NCBI GenBank assembly: GCA_010405405.1
Contig: MU004238.1
Coordinates: 1,936,374 to 2,000,373 of the forward strand
Length of the DNA: 64,000 nucleotides
Direction of reading: 5' to 3'
Source: Microthyrium microscopicum
Taxonomy: Eukaryota > Ascomycota > Dothideomycetes > Microthyriales > Microthyriaceae
In this document: positions 10,295-19,513 of the stretch, piece after piece
Numbering within the stretch: the stretch's first letter is position 1
Layout: every line of letters begins with the position of its first letter
Program-made: the position numbers and the translations under genes
The notes under the pieces: model-generated
Told to the model about the DNA's origin: nothing
Databases searched by the model: none
The model's input: only the letters and a program-made list of their open reading frames with translations

Positions 10295-11683
10295 CCGAAA
10301 TAGAAGTTTGGATGTTGATGGCCAATTACGGACTCAACAAGCTTCTCAAGCATAAGTGGAAAATCCAGCAGAGATACAAAGCCATTGTTGTCTGTGAAGT
10401 TGATCTTTATTCTCATTTGATATCTTTGTGGACAAGCATAGGTCTTTGTGAGCACCTCGTGCCATTGAGAAATCACGTCTGAAACAAAGCCATTGTAGTC
10501 CCTCGGAATATATCCTCCAAGCTCCCATAGCTCTTGCTATTTTAGTCTAGCAAGAATAATGATTAGATAGGAGAGGGGACGACTGCAGGCAAGTACGGTG
10601 GACTTTGGTAAGTAAGACAGACGCTGGCAGGTTTTGATGAGTGCTTGCATTCAGGTTTTTGGAAATAGGACACTGGTGAGTGATGACAGCGACAATAGAG
10701 AATGTGCATAGGTACCTAATTTAGTGCTCAATGTGATCGATCAGCTCTGTCAGTATTGAAACTTGTCTTAGCTCCAGAAGCGCCTCAGTAAGATCATCTG
10801 CCAACCACTCGCCCTCAAGCCTGGATATCCTAAGCAACAAGTCATATAGGCGTTCGGAGTAGGTATCTCATGTCGTTACACAGGCACCTGTGCATGTATG
10901 TAGCAATTATTCATCACGTGACTCAGCCTCGTCCTCAGCCTTATGCTAGATACACCTTTTGTATCATCAGACAAAGCAGATGACAAGCGTTACAGATCTG
11001 TCTTTAAGAAAGGAATCTAGTTAGAACGCCCACGTATCTGTTAGTCTGAATATCTTTTACAGAGTCGAGATGCTCATCGGATCAAATACCAAAGTACACC
11101 AAATATGCACTTCTCGAAACTGCCTAGGTAGGTACTTAAGGCTTTGATGATTGAATGCTTCTGTTTAGCCAGCCCAGTGCGAGCGGATTCGATCAGTTTG
11201 ATAGTTGCTAGTCACAGCCACGGTGTTATGACTTCTTGAAGGCTATTGGGTAAGTAACAACCACCATGGCATGAAGGCACACACCGGTTGTCAACGATTT
11301 TGCTTTTCCTACATCGATCAGTAGCTAAGATACTGGATCTCGTGGAATAACAACACACATGCACCTAACGGAGCTTCTTTCTTCCTATACATCCACGTGA
11401 GAGTCTCAGGATTAGTTTGGCCTCGAGAGGTACACTAGGTAGCCGAGGAGCTCCTTTCAAGGACAAAGAGTGTTCTTTCAAGCTTTGTTTGAGCCTTGAG
11501 CTTTGCTGGAGCTTTTGTCTATAATCATTGAGATGAAAGAAATGAGCACTGATGCTGCCCCCGTTATAAGTTGTTCCTTGACAGCAAACGCTCTCTTGAA
11601 ATTTCTCGAGCTATATTCGTGATTGTGTTCCGACTTTTCATTTACAATTTAGCAATATCCCTTATCAACACTACATCATTAGA
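10295..11683. promoter_or_regulatory. Long divergent spacer between the two kinases
   Basis: These 1.4 kb separate the two divergent kinase genes. No convincing coding frame exists; the few frames of 60-80 codons have random-looking composition. Both promoters must lie here. I could not identify specific sites. Confidence 0.45.
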
Positions 11684-14600
11684 ATGGCCCCAGCAACTCG
11701 AAAAAGGGTTACAAATGGCCAGGAAGTTATTTACATCAGTTCACACGTGCTGCCAACAGGTAAGAACATTCCCAACCGCATATCATCCGCATAAATTGCA
11801 TTCCCAAGGTCTATGGTACGGTGCAGAAGCCCGTTCTGCTCGTCGAGTTTTCTGATTCAAATACTTTTGATACCTACCTAGGTACATTATTGGTATCAGA
11901 CAGGCGACAGAGCCAGATGCCGGAGCCATTGATGGCCATAGCTATTATAGAACCGTCCATTACTTTGCACAAAGTTGTGTAGCAATTTGCACTAACATAG
12001 TCTAGGTCGACTTCCTACTGCAGCTCAAGCCAGACAACTGTTGAATAACGAATGGGGAGGTCGGTACGCCACCAATCCTCCACCGGCTCGTACTTTGGCA
12101 GCACGACAAGCAGCTGCTGCAAGAACTGCCCGAGGGAGAGCAGTACGAGCAGCTCGCCGGGCAGCACTCGCGGCCGTACCCCAAATCCTAGCAGCACCCC
12201 AAGCGCCAGCAGCACCCCAAGTACCAGCAGCACCCCAAGTACCAGCAGCACCCCAAGTACCAGCAGCACCCCAAGTACCAGAAGTGCCAGAAGTGCCAAG
12301 TCCAGACCCGTTTACTCAAAATATACGTGCCGCCGACTTCCTTTTTGAAAACGGCGGCTTCCCTCATGTCGAGTGGCAACCATATGTGGATCGCCCACCA
12401 ATACTTTCAGATCTTCCACAAGAAGATATAGTCATGGACCCAGACATTGCGCTGGTCTCTCCAGTGAAGAATGGTGATAGCGATCCAGTCCAGCGATCCA
12501 AACATGAAGCAGTCAGAGCGCACAAAAGATCAAGGATAATGAGCAACATATACTATAGGAATTTCAACAACATTATCATTCAAAAAGATTATGATCAGCT
12601 AGGGCCACACTTACTGCCTTCATGGTCGGCAGACAGGATAACTGCGCTCGTGGTTAGAAGAAACGCTAATAGAAAGAAGCTTGACAGATGGTATAGGCAT
12701 AGAGAGTCTAGAAGACGAGAAATACTGGCTAGCTTTGACATTCCCAGCGCTAGAATACTTCAAACCGCTAACAAAGGAGGCTTTGGGTAAGACATTTCCT
12801 GGGGTGCAACTATATCAGCGTGAAAGTTTTCGATGAATAGCTGAAATGCTAATCTTGGAAATTGCGAATGATTTGCAATTTCAGTAGATGATTATTTCCT
12901 ATTTAGCGCTGGCTGAGATCACATCCTCCATGAATGCCATGATATTATGCTGACAACTTCATTAGACAGGTCTATGCCAAACTAGTCCCGGGTACTACCA
13001 CCATACACGCGGTAAAAATTGGATATAAAAAAGAAACTCAGAGAGAATTGCACTGGCTTAGGCGCCTCGCGCAACATAATCATCCCAATATTGCCTCCGT
13101 AGTACGCGAAAGTCAAAACGATGTGTGGTCCATCATGGAATCTGTCTGGGGTGATTATGGAGATCTTTGGAACTTCGGCAGGGCATACACGACCCATGAA
13201 CCTGCTCAAATGACGGTCTTGGAGGAAAGGCCCCGTCACGCCCTTAGACTCAGTATTGAAGAGTCCCAACGCTCCATTCTCCACTCCATTGAAGAGGAGA
13301 TTGCATGGGACATGATGAAGCAACTTCTACAGGGACTGGCTTTCTTGCACGTCGGCTTAAGGGAAGATGGAACAGTAATACCAGGCTGGAGCCCAATTCT
13401 ACATTTCGATATCAAGCCAAATAACATCTTCGTTTACTGTCGTCCTAAGGCAGAAGCAGGGAAAAGCAATTTGAGGTTCGTTATTGCCGACTTTGGCTTA
13501 GCCGACTTCAAAGGTGCGGAGCTTTACCTGCCCTCAACTACACAGTATCTTGCTCCAGAGTATGCGAGGGACAGAACCGCTGGCGAATGCTCGGATGTTT
13601 TCGCCCTAGCGTGTTCCTTTCATGAAGTTTTGAGCGGCTTTCCAGCACGATACAAGGCACATGACCTTATGAGCGCAATCCATCAGCGTGTTGTGGACCA
13701 TTTCACAAGGGAGAAAGCTCAGCTGTTGCAACCATTAAATCTGGTGCCGATAGACTCACCACTTAACCATAGACAGCACTTTGTAAATGGACACTATTAT
13801 TCCAATACAACACACGACCTGCCAGCCAGTTATGGAATGTTCGGTACCAACTTCAGACCTCGAGAGTATAGTTCTGCTCTCAGCTATCATATGATGTTAC
13901 TTTTTGGAGACATCGAAGTTGAGAATGAAATTCCGAAACGACCGACAGCTCAAGAGGCTCTTTCAAGCCTAGAGACCACGATGGGACAGATCGAGAAATA
14001 TGCATCGGACAATGGGTTCACATTTACCGAGGCGGCAATGGATTGGGATAGGAAAAATGACGATTTGCGGAACCTTCAGCGTAACCATATGGTCAAAAAC
14101 CAAATAGAGAGTGCAAAGCTTTACCGGTGGCTCCGAATCCACCAAATTTCATTCGGTGGCAACGCTAATGTGGGCATGATCACCCCAGAATTGATTTGTC
14201 CGTCTTATACTTACTATACCGAGCATTATGCCCCATCTGCCGAGATCATATGGGGAAAATCTCAGACTTTGCCAGCAGGCCTTCCACACCCAGTAAGTGG
14301 TCAGTACCAAGACGAGTATGATCCGCATAAACGTAGGGGCATATCTGCAAGGCTCAGCATGAGTCCATCACCTCCAGCAAATGCTGTAGGAGGACAGACG
14401 ACCACCAACACTGTACGAAATCTGGCACCAGGGCAGGACGGCAATGGCGGAGGCCAAGAACAAGATGAAGTCCGGCCTTCGACAGAACATGCCGATGAGA
14501 CTGATGGTTTTACTCCGCAGGCAGGGAAAGGGCCAGCCATTGATCCTCAACTTGTTCAAATACAGCCGGCTGCTCCCGGGCCACTGGGTCAACAAGTTGC

Positions 14601-14694
14601 GGGTGCGGCACCACAGCCAGACGCAAGACACCATGGGGGCACAACACCATCAAATAGACCGCCATATTCACCCTTGTCTCCTCCGGTTTTGTAG
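11684..14694 (+). CDS. Protein kinase with HFD catalytic loop and Ala/Pro repeat N-terminus
   Basis: Three exons: 11684-11759, 12006-12786 and 12966-14694. They join in frame to 861 residues; the acceptor at 12005 is forced because the nearer AG (12000) leads to a stop. An Ala-rich segment with five APQVPA-type repeats occupies about residues 88-125. The Gly-rich loop KGGFGQV at 282-288 is split by the second intron. The ATP-binding Lys is 303 (AVKIG), the catalytic loop HFDIKPNN is at 432-439 (Asp434, Asn439), DFG at 461-463, then LAPEYARD. The usual HRD arginine is Phe, so this is a non-RD kinase, but Lys, Asp and Asn remain. The C-terminal 200 residues are Pro/Gln/Gly-rich and look disordered. 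Flanking motifs match the neighbouring minus-strand kinase. Target unknown. Confidence 0.75.
12191..12280 (+). repeat. Five 18-base tandem repeats in the kinase coding sequence
   Basis: Five copies of an 18-base unit (gcagcaccccaagtacca; the first copy has gcgcca at its end) lie head to tail and in frame, encoding the hexapeptide AAPQVP. Two nine-base derivatives (gaagtgcca) follow at 12281-12298. Copy number is likely to vary between strains. Confidence 0.9.
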
Positions 14695-15142
14695 TGATAT
14701 TGTCGAGCCTCAGGATCTAATCTGGGGCTATCCAATGCAGGTCAAAGAATCTGGACCATAAAGTGCTTACTTAATAGAGGACTCGTCATATCTGTATGCG
14801 TACGATTAGCTTTGTTGAATAAAACGCTGAGAGCTGGTTTCTCGCTTGTACATACTAGGCAATGCCCTTTGAGTTCATGTGCGCTGCTTTCAAAATCTGT
14901 TCATTGTTTCCGGAGCTGCAATCTTTGCATGCCCATATCTTTGAGTCAATCCTACGTAGCTCCAAGTTCGGCCATGAGCACCAGCTCGGGTACTAGCCCA
15001 AGAGTAATACAGAGCAATCCAAGAATGGGGAGGTCACCATTTCAGTCCGCAGCAAGAGAGGTATATGAATTATGTAATTCAGAATAAGAAGGCATAAGAG
15101 GGCAATGATGGGATATCTTAATATTATGGACTTCTCGCTTAT
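14695..15142. other. Convergent 3' spacer
   Basis: These 448 bases lie between the stops of the second kinase (+) and ISA1 (-). No coding frame or RNA gene can be supported. It must carry both polyadenylation regions. Confidence 0.5.
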
Positions 15143-16054
15143 TCAGCCAACGCTGAAGCTTTCTCCACAGCCGCATTGATCAGCTAAAGATATATTAGCA
15201 TAGTCCGCGATTGACTGTATCGCCATCAACTTACTAATATTCGGATTCCTGAACGTGAACCGCGCACTAAGCTTGTCCTCAACCCAGTCCATCTCACTGC
15301 CAATAACCTTGATCAGCGCCTTGCTGTCGATCAGAACTTTTACGCCATCTTGTTCTACCTGCTCATCGAATTTTGCAGGCTTATCAACATATTCCAGACT
15401 GTACGCCGATCCGGAGCAGCCTTTGTTCTTAACTCCCACGCGTATGAGTTTCGGATCTGGCGAATCTAACAGTTGCCGCAAATGTTCTACCGCCGTGGGA
15501 GTCAATGTCATGGCCGCTTTCCGAGCCCTTAATCTGGACTTTCCTGCTGGTCTAGTAGAGGGCGCCAAACTCTTTGTCGGTTGATATACAGGTTTTGTCT
15601 GTTGTGCTTCCTGTTCCGATATAGAAGCAGTCTGATCTGCTTGGGTCGCACTGATGGCACTCTCCGGTACTGGTGGGGCTCTACCTGGCCAGGACTTGTC
15701 CGGAGGTCTTGCATCACCTTCCAACCCGCCTGCTATTGAGCTTTCTGGTACTCCAACATTGCGCGCTGAAGGAGGCGAGGTGTCTAATGTCTTAGGGCGG
15801 TAGGCGGCAGAGCTTTCTGTCATCAGCTGCCTTTTGGAGCTGGATCGGATTTGTGAGAAGCTAGAAAAGGCTCGGACAGAAGTTCGCTGGCAATGAGAGC
15901 AAACATGTATCCTCAAGTGCCTGGATTTGTTTTGCCACGATGATGCGGGTAACGTTGAAGATCCGAGGCGAGCGGTAGGAGGAATGGCGTGGATGGATGA
16001 GGACGACGTCGTTCGCAGGGCATTCAACGCTCTCGTTGTGCGTATTGTAGCCAT
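15143..16054 (-). CDS. ISA1: Mitochondrial iron-sulfur assembly protein Isa1 (A-type scaffold)
   Basis: Two exons, 16054-15235 and 15183-15143, separated by a 51-base intron (15234-15184) with GTAAGT donor and GCTAAT branch point. Because 51 is a multiple of three, the frame stays open through the intron; splicing is inferred because family members run straight from the FRNPN stretch into the Cys motif. The spliced protein has 286 residues. Its N-terminus is basic and Ser/Thr-rich (MATIRTTRALNALRTTSSSS), fitting mitochondrial import. A long variable linker precedes the A-type domain (about 181-286), with Cys213 in NKGCSGSAYS and the pair Cys277/Cys279 in CGCGESF near the end. These three cysteines bind iron or the cluster. 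Isa1 works with Isa2 and Iba57 to build 4Fe-4S clusters for aconitase-type enzymes and lipoate synthase. The CGCGESF ending favours Isa1 over Isa2. Confidence 0.9.
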   Translation of the reverse strand: MATIRTTRALNALRTTSSSSIHAIPPTARLGSSTLPASSWQNKSRHLRIHVCSHCQRTSVRAFSSFSQIRSSSKRQLMTESSAAYRPKTLDTSPPSARNVGVPESSIAGGLEGDARPPDKSWPGRAPPVPESAISATQADQTASISEQEAQQTKPVYQPTKSLAPSTRPAGKSRLRARKAAMTLTPTAVEHLRQLLDSPDPKLIRVGVKNKGCSGSAYSLEYVDKPAKFDEQVEQDGVKVLIDSKALIKVIGSEMDWVEDKLSARFTFRNPNISKLMAIQSIADYANISLADQCGCGESFSVG

Positions 16055-17637
16055 AGTACCGTATGAGGTTTGTGGAGGAAGATCTAGGTGTCGTTGGTCT
16101 TTTGTACAATGAAGAGTGACGCAGCAGTAAAGATGCGGTTGTTGTTGTAAAAGCCGGAAAGGGCCGGGCGGCCCGAGTGACCAATCAAATGTCGATTTTT
16201 GGTCATCCTGCTTACTAATGACCCTCCTCTACCATGTCATTCCTAATGTTCTGAATACCTTCCTCCAGACCACTGCTGCATTAAATCTTCAGCACAACAT
16301 TCTCCATAGATCCAACGCGGTCACCTCGCGCATATGCTGACCTTACAGATCTTGCCCATCTAATCATCAATGGCCAACAGCACGATCTCTGACATTCTCT
16401 GTTAAGTGGAGCTTGACAATCTGCGGCCTGTTGCTACATTCATACGTCCACATGGAAAATCTCAAGATCTAGATATCGTATTCAGGGCTCAAAACCATTT
16501 AACGATGAAAAACTGCAGTTGTTGTTTCACGCCCTGAACAAGTCGTTGCCTTCCTGACGCATTTCGAAAGTTCACAATAGAAGTACCTTCCTTCATAGAA
16601 GACGACGAGATACATAAGAAACGGCTATGATTTCCAGAAATTGTCATATGAGATATTTCCAAGGCCTCAGTTGTTTCTAGCAGTCTGTACGATTGCTGCC
16701 GCACGGACTATATAAAATTGCTTGAGTCGTCTAGAACTTTGAAGCTAGACTAAAATAGTCATGACCATCAACCTTAATTTTACTCCTGTCTTCATTTGCT
16801 TCTCATCCTCCTCGCCGTTTCTACACGATCAATTGATAAAGGTTTTCCGAAACCCATCTAGCGCTCGCTCGAGGCTGATACAAGCTACATTGTACTTGGC
16901 CTTGAGAGGCTGCGTTACAACCATTGGTGCTTCCCATGTCAGCCTTGGCCCTTGGGCCTGCGCCTCCACCTGCCTGTCCAGGTGCGGACATGCAGGACAT
17001 TTGATGAAGCCCCCTAACATCCATCTTCATGATAAAGTTACAGTCTTCGCCTATAAAAGCATTCTGCACAATATCTGCTTAATGAGTCCCAAACTTTCGA
17101 ACATGATTGAAACTCATTTGTTCTGAGGAAATATATGCCAAGCGCTGGTCAGCCTGTCAGGCAAGGTACACCAACGAGATTCCTCGAAATTGGCCCCACA
17201 GTGATAGCGCAACAACACGTAAGGCTGCCTTGGCTGCCTACCATTCAGAAATCTCCAAGAACTTTCAGCCATTATTCGCTGCGTTCGTGGATCATTAGCC
17301 CTCGCACTGCTTTCGGAAACCTTGAGGAGATAACGGTGACAGATTTCTTATGGTTGCAGTAACTTGACGTCGCACCCATCTCATGATCTCAACAAACATT
17401 TCATCTTGATGTAGCCTAAAGGCCATCTTTCAACCGGCATCTCAGATATCTTTCACTCCCAACTCCCCATCGCTGTCTGGATCAGCAAAAAATTGGAATA
17501 ACGGATGTTAACATTCCCCTCGAGAGCCTTCTCAACATATTTTCCACCAATCCTGGTCAGCCCAGGACATAACCGTCTACGGCTAACCCATCTTCATCTC
17601 CATCCATAGAGAGGATTAATTGCTTCATAGCTGCTCA
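16055..17637. promoter_or_regulatory. Divergent spacer between ISA1 and the F-box-like membrane protein
   Basis: These 1.6 kb lie between two divergent genes. Open frames of up to 121 codons occur on both strands around 16761-17126, overlap each other and have composition typical of chance. No gene is supported. Confidence 0.4.
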
Positions 17638-19293
17638 ATGGGCTCATCATCCTGTACAGCAGGATGTCTATGCCAGTACAAGGGTTACACGCTCTTCATC
17701 AATTCGAGCGCCTCAGAACCGCGCCCGTTGTACGTTATAGGCACGGAATGGCAAATTTTCCACCAAAAACAACTCAATCACGTCGTCTCCCAGGCCGGGT
17801 TCACAACAATTGATAACAAGGATGTTACCACTTATGGCATCATTCCAAATTGTGGATGGAAACAACTTTCCTCTGTAAAGACCTTGGGAGTGCGTCGGGG
17901 TACCTTTGGGATCCAAAATTTTACAAGCAAACTCCCGCGAGGCCCTCCGGACGATTATCAGACAGTCAATTCTCTGCTGAGCGAGTCGTATCCATTTGTC
18001 GAAATTACGCTCATAGTTTCTATCCTACTTGGGCCAATTCTCCTCTTTTTCATGCTCATTCCCTTTACACTCGCCGAAGGTAGAGTCAACCGATCTCACT
18101 GGGCCCGGACAGATCGACGAACTCTCAAAGAAATACGCACTTCTGGGAAAAAGGAAACGTCAAAGCCAAGGCCACAAAACCCAACTTCAATTTCTCCTCG
18201 GAAAGCCCCTGCTTTTCAGCCTCCCAACGACTACCGATTATATCTTCTCGGTCTCCCAGATGAATTGCAGCTTATGATTATAAATTACGTCGACTATGAG
18301 AACGCCATTATTCTTCGAAGTACATGCAAATATTACGAAGGGTTCATCACTCCGAAATTTCTCGCGGAGATCCGGAGTTCTCACAACGAAGAAGCAATAC
18401 GCTGGGAACAGCGTCCAAAGCTGAGGCAGATAGAACCCGAAGATCCACCACATAACGTCCATACAGACTCGCTTTATTGTTCTCGTTGTGACCTACCACG
18501 GCCCACATCCACGTTCCAGGTCAGCAGTCACTCCTGGGAGCCCACCATACGAGTCTGCTTGCCATGCAATTACGCAACCGGCGCATACACACAAGGCTTC
18601 ACAACGTTGGCCAGCAAACTCAACACACAATACTATCGCACAGCCCAGAAGTATTTCAACTTTTGCGGTATCTGCCAGAGCTGCTCAGACCAAGCCCAGA
18701 CCAGCGTCAATGCTTATCACACATGTCAGACGTGCAGCAAATCTCTCCGATCAGTGTATGAGCAGCCTCATTCACCAGCTCTGACATGTTTCATCTTTGA
18801 AATAATTGCTTGGGGTCTGGCGTGCACTGGTAACCTTCCAAGTCATACCTGGGCTTGGGGATCGATCACTGGGCTCTTTTGGCTGTCATTGCTGCATGTG
18901 TTCCATGTCCTCGTCTCTGGTCCCAACTGGAACGACCCGAACTACCCAGTACACAAACGCCTGGGCTTCTTCTACCTTGTTCCTGTAGGGAGCATTGTCC
19001 TCTGCGTGTCTTGGCTGGGAGTTGGTGCAGGTATGATTTATGAGTCTGCAGTCCTGAAGCCCGAGGGGTTTTATCACTATGACAGCTATAGCTTAGCTAC
19101 GATTTTCTTTTGCATTGCAATTGGTTTGCTCTGGTGGTATGGCTGCTGGAGGCAAGGCAAAGCCTACGTTCACTATAGAGCATTGAAGAAGGCGGCACCG
19201 CGAGTGGATAAGAAGGCGCTCGCGCGAATGCTTATAGAAAATCACGAGGTGAAGACATTCATGGAGTCGGACTCTATGATAGTGAACGTCTAG
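17638..19293 (+). CDS. Membrane protein with F-box-like motif and Cys-rich zinc-binding region
   Basis: A single exon of 551 codons from the first ATG. Hydrophobic segment at about 122-145 (IVSILLGPILLFFMLIPF). An F-box-like motif at about 201-240 (LGLPDELQLMIINYVD, then ILRSTCKYYEGF). A Cys-rich part at about 281-366 has four CxxC-type pairs (CSRC, CLPC, CGIC/CQSC, CQTC) that look like zinc ligands. Then come four hydrophobic segments at about 384-400, 407-427, 443-467 and 485-503, and a basic C-terminal tail. Fungal F-box proteins often carry a CxxC motif after the F-box, where they recruit substrates to SCF ubiquitin ligases. Five membrane segments are unusual for them, so this may be a membrane-anchored adaptor. 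The first 120 residues have no recognisable domain, and the true start could be further downstream. Confidence 0.65.
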   Translation: MGSSSCTAGCLCQYKGYTLFINSSASEPRPLYVIGTEWQIFHQKQLNHVVSQAGFTTIDNKDVTTYGIIPNCGWKQLSSVKTLGVRRGTFGIQNFTSKLPRGPPDDYQTVNSLLSESYPFVEITLIVSILLGPILLFFMLIPFTLAEGRVNRSHWARTDRRTLKEIRTSGKKETSKPRPQNPTSISPRKAPAFQPPNDYRLYLLGLPDELQLMIINYVDYENAIILRSTCKYYEGFITPKFLAEIRSSHNEEAIRWEQRPKLRQIEPEDPPHNVHTDSLYCSRCDLPRPTSTFQVSSHSWEPTIRVCLPCNYATGAYTQGFTTLASKLNTQYYRTAQKYFNFCGICQSCSDQAQTSVNAYHTCQTCSKSLRSVYEQPHSPALTCFIFEIIAWGLACTGNLPSHTWAWGSITGLFWLSLLHVFHVLVSGPNWNDPNYPVHKRLGFFYLVPVGSIVLCVSWLGVGAGMIYESAVLKPEGFYHYDSYSLATIFFCIAIGLLWWYGCWRQGKAYVHYRALKKAAPRVDKKALARMLIENHEVKTFMESDSMIVNV

Positions 19294-19513
19294 ACGATGC
19301 TCGCAGTTGGAGCCCATGGCAGCTCTTAGCTTGCTCCCTTCTCAAATCTGTTGCCGAATATAATTACTGTCTTCACTTGGTTGAAAGGGTTATCTTTGCT
19401 GGCTTTTCAGCAGCATGTATTCACAGTTACCAGGCAAACATCCGCTCCATGTAAAACCGTTGCCCACGTCCACAATGTTTTAACGACTGTATGATTTCTG
19501 ATCATCATGCCAA

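Noticed and set aside
16761-17126. Open frame of 121 codons in the ISA1 upstream spacer
   Set aside because: Overlapping frames on the opposite strand are equally long and the composition (Cys/Ser/His-rich, no motif) is typical of chance.
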